Assembly: GCA_037951105.1 (NCBI GenBank)
Contig: JBAMJV010008231.1
Span: forward strand, 1-64,000
DNA: 64,000 nucleotides
Source of the DNA: Echinarachnius parma
Lineage: Eukaryota; Echinodermata; Echinoidea; Clypeasteroida; Echinarachniidae
Direction of reading: 5' to 3'
Position numbers and translations under genes: made by a program. The notes beneath the pieces are model-generated. The model worked only from the letters and a program-made list of their open reading frames with translations. It made no database searches and had not been told where the DNA came from. How positions within the stretch are numbered: position 1 is the first letter of the stretch; every line of letters starts with the position of its first letter. Shown one piece after another: positions 43,634-54,100 of this stretch.

Positions 43634-45182
43634 TCACAAAACTTGGACAACTGAACAATACGTCGTAATGGTAGTGGGATGCTTACAATAATTACAAATA
43701 ATGGGAATAAAAATCACGAGTATCCTGTAATTCAATTTTATGGAAAATTTTTGAGAGGGATTTCAATATATACATGATAGTTCGACAAAGTATGCAATCA
43801 AAGATGATAATCTTTAAAAAAAAAGTCTATACCATACTTTTGTGAAAATATGACTGCATTAATTTCATAGGAAATACTGTTAAGATGTGTTACAGACCAG
43901 AAGTGGAATATCATTGAACTTAATGGGTAGGCAAGCGAACAAAGAAAACCTGTGAAGTGATGTCATACATTTAACAAAATGTGTTACTTTAGTACTTACA
44001 CAGGCAGGTATTTCTGTAACACAACAAACCAAGTGAGTTTTACCAAGGGAAGTTGTTCAGTAAATGCTGAAACATTATCATAACACTTTTTAAATTCATA
44101 ACTTTAGTATATCATGAATTCAAACATAAACATATTATATAATATATCATGTTACAAAGCATATTTGCAAATCAGTGATCACAAATATGACAAATACAAA
44201 CCGGACACACATCATTACAACGCGATATTTGTTTTGAGAGCATAATTTGAATCCAATATTACCTTAAAAACCTTAAACTTTGAATGTCAAAAAACAAACC
44301 ATACAATAAATTAGTAAAAGCAAGTACATGTAACTTGTTTCTGACACTACAAGTATTTAACGACTATCAAGTAGCAATTGTTAGGAATTTTAACTCTTGG
44401 TGTCACTGGTGAATTTAAGCTGCACCATATGCAAAATTTTCAGACAGACACATCCTTTAAAAAATAAGTTCCCTTGCTCCCTGACAAACATCATGGACAA
44501 CACATTTCAACAACCGTACACAACTGAATTCTAATCTTGCTGTACAAAAAAAGTCAAGAACCATTGAATAATATTGGAAATTGAGAAGCATTATCTTATA
44601 ATAGACAAACATAATCAGTAACATCCCTTCATTGCATTAAAAAAAACATGGTATATTTTCACGAAGCACAAAATCTCACATTTCCCCAATATAAAAAAAA
44701 AGATCCTCATAAAATGTACATGAACTAGCAAGGTTCGGTCTGTACTATGTACCTCATTAACATATTCTGTAAAGAAAAATTATTCACATAAATAACTGCT
44801 GACCATATTTCCAACTTGTCTCGCAGGAATAACTGAACAAGTTGCTTGTTACTTGGCTAATAATTTAACCAGATTGAAACATATTCAGATGAACATTTTG
44901 CTTTTAGCCATAGGATTGATCTAATTTTCTAAAAATCAATTCAACCAGAATATTGTTATGCCATTCTTGCAAACCCAGAGAAAACGCCAGTGCGTGTGAT
45001 TTTGGAAAATGTTGGATCCACACGTTATTCTCTAATTTCATTGAGATTTTGGGGTCTTCTGAAGGAACATAGTTAAAGTTCTTGATTGTATGCTTGATAT
45101 GAATTTCTCAGTAGCCGTTGCTATTTGAGAGAAGTTGTAGGTGGTCAGTAGTTTCAGTAGAAGTTGAAGGTGGGCGGTAGTT

Positions 45183-48100
45183 TTAGTAGAAGTTGTTGCC
45201 GCCGCCGCCACCGCCACCGCCGCCTCTGTTCATGCCCATTCCCATGCCCGATCCGTTGCTGTTGCCTCCTGAACCATAGCTGTTTCCACCCGAGCCATAG
45301 AATCCGGAGTTGCTACCACTACCACCCAAGCTGCTGTTACCTATATACAAAAATAAAGAAAAGAAGAGAGAAAAAAAATCATTGTTTCAAGGGATTATGT
45401 TTCAAGGAATGGAAAGTCAATTCAAAACAATTCCTGTCTATAAAAAATGTAAAAAAAAACAGTGCTTCTATAGTAATTTTTCTGTATACACCCATGTCCT
45501 TCAGCAAGGCACTTTATCTACATTTGCTGCTGCAAACCCAGGTGTAGTACATGGGTTCCCTGCAGGGATTTATTCTTTGTAATGCTTGATGCGCCTTTCC
45601 ACGGAAGTTTGGCTAAAGCCAGGGTAATAACAATAACGCATTACGCATAGTAATAGTCCCGCCATATAAATGTTCATATTATTATTATTAACCTAAATTG
45701 GCAGCCAGTGACTTCCGGTCAGTGTTTCCCCCGAGTGCCCCGTCGCTGCCATCTCTCCCATTTGCCTGGGCGGATGACATCGCGTAGGAGAGACTCAGCC
45801 GGGCAAGAATAGAGACATCATCCTTAAATTCTCCAGCTATAAGAAGAGAAAGAAGGTGACCCATATCAGTGCACGTATTCAGAACCCGTCATCCTACTCC
45901 ATCAATCAAAATCCGCAAAACCTACATAGAGCTACTTGAGCAAAAACTTTGGGCACCTACAAAGACTTGGCCAGACAAGAATTGGGATATCATCTTGAAA
46001 TTCTCCGGCTAGAAGAGAAATGATGTGACCCATATCAGTTCACATATTCCAAACCTGACATTCTGCCTTGCAAATCAAAATTGGCAACACCTGTGTTAAG
46101 CTACTTGAACAAAACAAGTTTGTGCATCATATTTCACAAGAACCTACACATGAAAGATCTAATTAAGAATCCTTAGGAAGGGACGGTCTGCAATTCCTCA
46201 GATTGGACTTCTCTGGAAGTACCTAGTTCGATCCGCCGCAGAAAAAGTAGTCCATGCATTCATTACTTCACACCTAGACTACTGTAAGAGTCTACTTGCT
46301 GGTTCATTTAACACAGAGATCTCAAGACTGCAACGTTTGAAAAAGCAGAAACCAAGAGCTTCGCACGAAGGTCTAGACCAGCAAGAAGGTCACAAGGCCT
46401 ATAGAAATCTGCTGCGAGACTTTTCACGCGCTTGAATACAGCAACTGAACTGAGGACTTTCAGACCAACATTGATTTCCCAAAGTGGAGGTGATGCGGCA
46501 CAGTCGGAAAGGCGCTTTACTTCAAGACATGTGGTCCAGAGATAGAAAATGATTGCTTCTCCTACAGCGTGACATTTTACTCCTACTAGTGCATTCAATC
46601 CAATTACAGTAAATGATGATCTGGTAATGGTTTATTCCTTCAAACGCTTGAGTGCCGTATCAGGGCAGATCAGCTAATGCCAGGGTAATACAGTAGAGTA
46701 TACTGCACATCAGTACATAATTTGTGGACTGATGCCGCAATATAAATGCTTGAATATCTTTATTCTCATTATCTCTTTACACAGAGATGTTCCCCATTTC
46801 CAGTTGTAAGCTATGTTATTCATTGTGACCTACCGTCTTACTCTTCTCATTACAAAACAAATTACCATGATATATAACAATATTCTTATATATATATATA
46901 TATTCCTCCTAATAGGGAAAACAATAGATTGCAATTGTAACTGAAATCATGTACGTCTAAAAAAGTTGTTGAACCTTCTATAAATAGTTCCTTTAGTCTT
47001 CAGAGTATATACTCACTATTACAATGTATTATCCATCACCTTACAAAACATATTTTTAAGACTCAGATTTTTGAATTTTTATAATAGCAATATCCATAAA
47101 TATGAAATCAGTGGTAACCACCACCATATCCACCACTTTCATTACTGCCATTGCTGCAGGAAATAGTGTAGCTGCTCCCAATGTCACTTACTGAATTGTT
47201 AGTAAAAATGTTCGCCTTCTTTGAAGCCTGCAGTCCTACCACTTCTATATCCTCTGATTAACATGTAATGGCAGCCAGTGGCTTCACTTCCTAAATACAG
47301 CACAACCCTATCTATTAATAGAGCTCAGTGGCACTTACCATATCCACCACCACCACCACCACCACCACCGTTGCCGCCGCCAGTTCCGCTGCCAGTGTTG
47401 CTGAAACTGGTGTAGCCAGTGTCCGAGCCACCCATCAAGTTGCTGGAGAAGTTGTTGCCCCTTCCACCACCGTATCCACCTCCTCCTGATAGGAAAAAAA
47501 AAAAATAGTATGAATTAATTTGCAGTGGGATCACTTAACATCAAATTGTGCAACAAAATCTGTATATTCTAAACCTGCGGAAAAGGAGCATTTTTTTCTG
47601 AGCATTCGTGGAAATTTAGTGGACTGCAATATTCTGAAATTAGTATTTTTTAATGAAAGGATCTAAGATATCTCCACAGAAGTTGTCACCACAAGAGTTA
47701 CCCTGTCAGTCCCCGTAGCCTCCCGTAGAGTCCCCTCCTCCCATCTTGTCAGAATTGAGGAAGGATTGAAAGACATAATACAGGGCTCCACACTTACTTT
47801 TTTTGTCAGTTGCCCGGCCAGGCCAGTGAAATAATTTCTTTCTCTTTTCTGGTGGCCCGATAGAAAAATTTACTGGCCTGAAAATGTTTATTTCATGAGT
47901 AAAGTTTTTACTATTAAAAATATCACCCTTTCCTGATCAAACCTGTGATTGTAGATGAAGCATTACATGGAAGAAAACAAGATTTTTCTCATTTTGTCAA
48001 TGTCAGGTTGAAAATCTGCTTGCCCGATCGGGCCACCGAAATATGACTTTTATTCATTTTTGCTGGCCCGAAGTGCAATTTCACTGGCCCCGGGCCAGTG

Positions 48101-51100
48101 CGAGTGTCGAGCCCTGCATAATATGATACAACTTGATCTAATCATTCAACATACCTCCTGACATACCTCCTGAAAAGTTGCCACCGCCTGAGAAGTTGTT
48201 GCCCCCGGAGAAGTCTCCACCGCCACTGCCAGAGTTACCCTGTCCGCCTCCGAAGCCTCCCCTAGAGTCACCTCCTCCCATCTCGTCAGCATTGAGGAAG
48301 AGCTCGATGTAACGATGACCCATCTCCTTCTTGTCCATGGTCATAGCTGCCTGGGCAGCGGCGCGGTCTTGGAAGTCAGCATCGGCTTCGCCCGTTGAGC
48401 GGCCATTTACATTCTTAATGGTCACGCTGCATGGCTGGGCTACGCTGTTGAAGAACTGCGAGGATATAAGATTGATAATGGTTAGACATTAATAATAATA
48501 ATGAAACATTTCTATATAGCGCATAACACATTTATAAGCAAAATTGCATGTCTCTATGCGCTTTACAGAACAGAATACAAAAGGAATGAAATTGTGCACT
48601 GGGTTCATAATTATCAAATTTTACGACATGTACGAAGTGTTAAATAAATGTGTTTTCAAGCTCGTTCTAAACCTTTCATATGTATCTATGACATTGCTAG
48701 AATTTGTTTTCCTTGTGGCCAAGAGGGGCAAGTACAATTTTTTGTCTTTTGTTCTAGTGGCCAGAAAACTGAATCTGGTGGCCGAAAAGAAAGATAACAC
48801 ATTGTGTTATATTTGGTGAATAATAGAAATTACACTTTCTCATATAAGTGAAACCTGTAATATTTTGTTTGGATTAGAAATGAAGAGCACAAGAAAAATC
48901 AGAGATGATTATGATGTACAAAAGTCTTATTTCTTTTTGTCTACACATGTATTCCACAATAGCCTTTCGGTGTTTTTATCCAATATAAATTCTCTGTTTA
49001 GCTTGATTCATAATTTCTTGCAGTTTATAAGAATCCAATTTTGAAAAAAAGTTTTGACCACACAAGTTATAGTTGCCACAAGCAAAAACAGGCCAGCGTT
49101 GAGCACTTCAAAGACGAAACCCTCCATAGTATCCGAATGCGGATACTTCACGCAAACAATCAGGATAACATCAGACATCCATTTTCTCTTTTTACACTAA
49201 GTTAACATTATTCCTTTTCTATGACAATCTCTCGTATCATTCTTGAGAATCTTCTAATGATATTGGTATATGATTGAAACCTCAAACATCACTTTTGGGG
49301 GGAAATATGAAGTTAAAGGATGTGTGACAGTGACATACGAGAATAACTAACCTGATAGATATCATCTTCTGTGGCCTTGAAGGGAAGTCCTCGCATGTGG
49401 ACGGAGAAACCGAACTGAGACTGGAAGTTGCCACCGTTGCCACCTCCACCACCACCACCACCACCGTAGCCCATGCCGCCGCCACCACCCATCCCTCCGC
49501 CATAACCACCACCCATCCCGCCGCCCATGCCTCCTCCATAGCCGCCACCCATACCACCTCCCATGCCTCCACCCATACCACCTCCTCCCATACCGCCGCC
49601 GTAGCCACCTCCTGTGCACAGGAAATACAAACATTTCATTGTGTTATCATTAAATGTTAAAATAATAATTACATGTAAGTAAAAAATAGAGCCTCGCTTT
49701 CGAACCTAGCTGATCCATAATCATGGCAAAGGACATGCATTCAACTTAACTAAATATGGAATAACATACATAAAATAAGCAGGGTAAAGTGATGAATCAG
49801 GCACAAGCTAGAGACAACAAAGACTAAAGTGAGGACAATCAACGTGAAGCCTAAGTGGCTGGACAAGATCAGGCTAGAGTGGACTGAACAAAAGAAGTGC
49901 ACTGTATGTGCTTGTTTCACCTTGCTTGAACTGATATATATACTACTACACAAGATACATGGAATTATCATATTTGGATGAAAACGAACATGGGAGTACA
50001 TCAACAAAATATAGAGGAAATTCCCTGCACCTAAAAAACTTATTTTTTTCCTGGATTTTGTTCTCAATTTTACAGTAAAAATATCAATATGACAATCAAA
50101 GACGCATGTGAACACTTAACATGGATAAATATAAACTAGAATTTATTATTAATGTGAGTGGATTCAGAAAATGCATTGCTTGTCTTCCACGACACCATAA
50201 AGATAATCAAAACATCACACATGACTGAATACAATCTGAAGTGGGCTGCACAAAGCCACCAAAAACAAGCTGATTACATCAATTTAAGCCAAAGTTTACT
50301 TACCCGACTGACCTGGTCAACCAGCAAGCTTTTCTTTGTTGGGGGCCACAAAATTATGATTTGGGCCACAAAAATTTGATAGGCCTTGATTTAACTTGCC
50401 CAACTCGGCCACCAGGACCGATAATAAAAATTTATTTCACGCCCAGATTCATCCTCCCCCAAAGGCACAAGATATTACCTCCACGGGGCAAGAGTGATGA
50501 CGGTGCACCACCCCATCCCCCCCTTCCTGGTCTGACTCGGCCACCAGGACAGATAACAAAATTAATTTATATCCTCGATTCATCCCCCAACCCCCTCCCT
50601 TTAAAAAAAAAAAGGCAAGAGATATTACCTCCACGGGACAGGAGTGATGAGGGTCCACCACCCCATCCCCCCCTTCCTGGTCCAGCCATCCCACCTCCTC
50701 GTCCACCTCCCATACCCCCACGCCCGCCATAGCCACCACCTCCGCTTCCATAACCACCTCCAAAGCCGAAGCCATCCGATTCAAAGCCATCATTCCCTTT
50801 AAGTTTAATACAAAAGCAGGGACAAGAAACCAAATTAGAGTGGTTAATTTTAGACCTTATGAAAGAGTTTTCTCCAATATATATCCTTTAACGGATGGAA
50901 ACCAAAGTCACTTAAAACATAAATCTCATGCCTCTGATATCTCCATAATCACCACTAAGACTGCCTTATACCAACTGTATCTGCCTAATACATGATCAAT
51001 TCTAAACCATGGGAAGTTATTTTGTTTGGTTCTACAACTACTGCTGAGTAGATTATTACAATTAATCTATCATAATACTCAGGAACTAATTTTTAATTCA

Positions 51101-54100
51101 TGATTGCATTCATGCAAATTTCAAACCCTGTTTTGATCACAATTACGTCACAAGTTTTAATTCCAAGACTAATGACTATTTTTCTTAACATTAATAAAAA
51201 TGATCAACCATAACTAAGGTAGCCTTTTTTGTTCTGCTTTATACTTTACCTCCGTATCCCCCTTGTCTGCGCTCAAATCCAGAGTTTCGCATCCGGCCGC
51301 CCCTCATGCCCATGGGCCCGCCTGCCCGGTCGTAGGGCCCGGGTCGGTTCATGCCGCCACCGCCCCTGCTAAATCTGCCTGGGGTGGAACTCTTGAAGCG
51401 CTTCGCCTCTGACGAGTTGCACTGGAATACCTCTATGTACCTTTTAAACAGATTCAGGGGTTGGAGGAAACATAATAATAGTCCATTTCTTATACAGGGT
51501 GGCCCCCAAAAAACGGAATGGGCCACTTCCCAAAACATAGTACCAAAATGTTTATGTCCGTCGGTAGGGTGTCTTTTCCAATGTAAAACGATACCAAGAA
51601 CAGTAATTTTGGTAGTGTAGTTGTTTTTTTTTAGGACGTTGTGAGTGAGAAGACGTCAGGTGCCCATTTTTGCCAATTTGTACCTAGTCAGGGCCAGTTA
51701 AATCGCACTCCCTGCCCGTAATGCCTATTCTCTCGGCACACGGCTGAGTGCACACTAACAATAGCGCGCTTTGCTCAACGCTATGAAAGGCGGTACGTGT
51801 GATTCATCAAGCACTGGCTCTGTAAAAATTGACAAAAAAGAGAACCTGTCACTCACAGCGCCCTAAAACAAAAACTACGCGACCAAATTGACTGTTCTTG
51901 GTATCGTTGTTCATTTGAAATGTCACCCTGTCCGATGGACATAATACATTTGTTACTTTATTTTGGGAAATGCCCCGTTCCGTTTTTTGGGGGCCACCCT
52001 GTATAGGACTTTATTACAGTTCAGCCTCAAAGCGCTCAGAGCAATATTTAAAAAAAGTATTGCTCCAAGTGAATGAAATCACAACTTTGCTTTAGATAAC
52101 ATTGTTTCAGTGTCAAGTTCATTTTTTAATTTATGCCAACATTTTAAATATTGACCAAAACAAATGGAATTTACATTCAGAAACCTAAAAAACAAATATC
52201 ATACATGTATGTTTGTGGAAATTGAGAGAACAAAAAATATTACTTATTAATTTACAAATATAGTTTTAGAGGACTGATATTAATCAACATTTTCAACACA
52301 TTAAGAGTGCACATGAATTGTTTTAGTACATTCATGTATGCAGAAATATCACTGTTCTGAGAAACTTCTTTTTTACTCTTCGTCTTCCAGTACACAAAGA
52401 ATCTGTTTTTGAGATTCTATTAAGTGACATCAAATATACAATTGCAACATTTCAATGAAGTATTTATTCAACAAAGCTAACCTCAGGTTTATACTCATAT
52501 TATATTATGTAAGATACAATTATCAAATCAAAATATTGAAACAAACTTTGATGTTAAATTTACTCTCATGTTTTAGAATTTCTATAATACATGGTACGAT
52601 GATGAGCAAATTATTTATATTGATACTGTAAAAGTGGATAATTTTGTGCAATTCAAAGTTTGTGTGGAGAAATGCCGACACAAATGTGTGTTAGTATGAA
52701 AGTTCATCTGTATTGGTAATTCATTATTGATTTTAAACTTTTGATCACAATACAAATATTTACCTGTAGATGATGGCTGAAAATTTCAGAGGTAAACATT
52801 TGTATTGTGATCAAAGGTTTACAATCATTATCTCACAAATGTGTGCGTTGACTTTGTGCTCAACAATCAGAAGATAGTAGCATTGTACCTATTGAACACC
52901 TAGATGTGATAAATGTGCTGCAATGTATGCCCTATGCACACACATCCTGGTCAACAACTCATGCAAAAGATGCATGGTCGCTGCCTTTAGAATTTACACT
53001 TGTTGAAAATTGTGACAAAATTACCACTTCTACAGTAATTAACTGGTATCTTTTGAAAAACAAAATGAATTCCAATAAAACACTTTTATTTCCCCACCTG
53101 TGGCCCATGTGTGACTTGTGTTTGCTCAAAGCCTTTTCTGCTAAATCCTTATTAACAAACTGTACGAACGCTTCCCCCGTGCTTCTCCCTTCGTAGTCCG
53201 TGGGTAACGTAATCCCATCCTGTGCGATCTCATATTCTGCGTATCACGACGTGCATGGATCATCATTTGGCATAGTTTGATACAAACCATCCCACCCGAC
53301 ACACCGTCCAACACACCACGCCCACCATCCCGACCAACCAGGATTCAGGATTGAAGATGAGATGTTATGAGCACCGCCCACCATCCCGACCAACCGCCCA
53401 ATCAGGATCCAGGATTGATGATGAGATGTTATGAGCAACGCCCACCATCCCGGCCAACCGCCCAACCAGGTATTCAGGATGCATGATGAGTTGTGGAGCC
53501 ACGCCCATTTGCCCATCCAACCACCCAATCGCGAAGTTCAGATGAGTAGTCATGGTTACCGCCCACCAACCCGGCCAACCGACCAACCAGGTTTCAAGAT
53601 GAATCAATGTTGTGAAGTGAAGCGACGCCCACCAGCCCAGCCAACCAACCAATAAGGGTCAGGGTAGATATCATATATAGAGGGAAGGGATATAAAGTAC
53701 ACAAACAATGGTCAGAACAGTTAATCTATAGTTTGTTTTCCTGAACATTTACCTCAGACACTTAGACTGCCCATCAATATATTTTAATGTCCATTTAAAA
53801 ATTTAAAAATGTATCTCTTTTATTCAAGTAATGCTCCTTTCTCAAAATCCATAAACAGATCTCATAATTTGATACAAATTTCTCAACAAGTATCTTAAAA
53901 CAGAATGTCCTTATTTCATTGCCAGTTTTCACATATCAAATAGAACATCTTTATATTATTTTAATTCCTCAACATACATATTTTTAACACAATATCCCAA
54001 CGTTTAGAATCAATATTAACATGTGCCTTAAAAATGGAAGATGAAACAGAATCTCCTAGTTATTCTCAACAATCATCTTTTAAATTTGAATATAACACAA

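Noticed and set aside
47101-47300. Reading the 47.1-kb segment as a simple decayed copy of exon 9
   Set aside because: Similarity to exon 9 is limited to the GGYGG ending; the rest is unrelated and in open frame, so it is listed as a candidate alternative exon.
49362-49660. His/Thr-rich or Trp-rich alternative frames across hnRNP exon 7
   Set aside because: Products of reading a GGN-repeat exon out of frame or on the opposite strand.
53244-53655. Trp/Gly-rich and Pro/Asn-rich frames near 53.4 kb
   Set aside because: They are translations of the ~70-bp minisatellite, without start context or splice signals.
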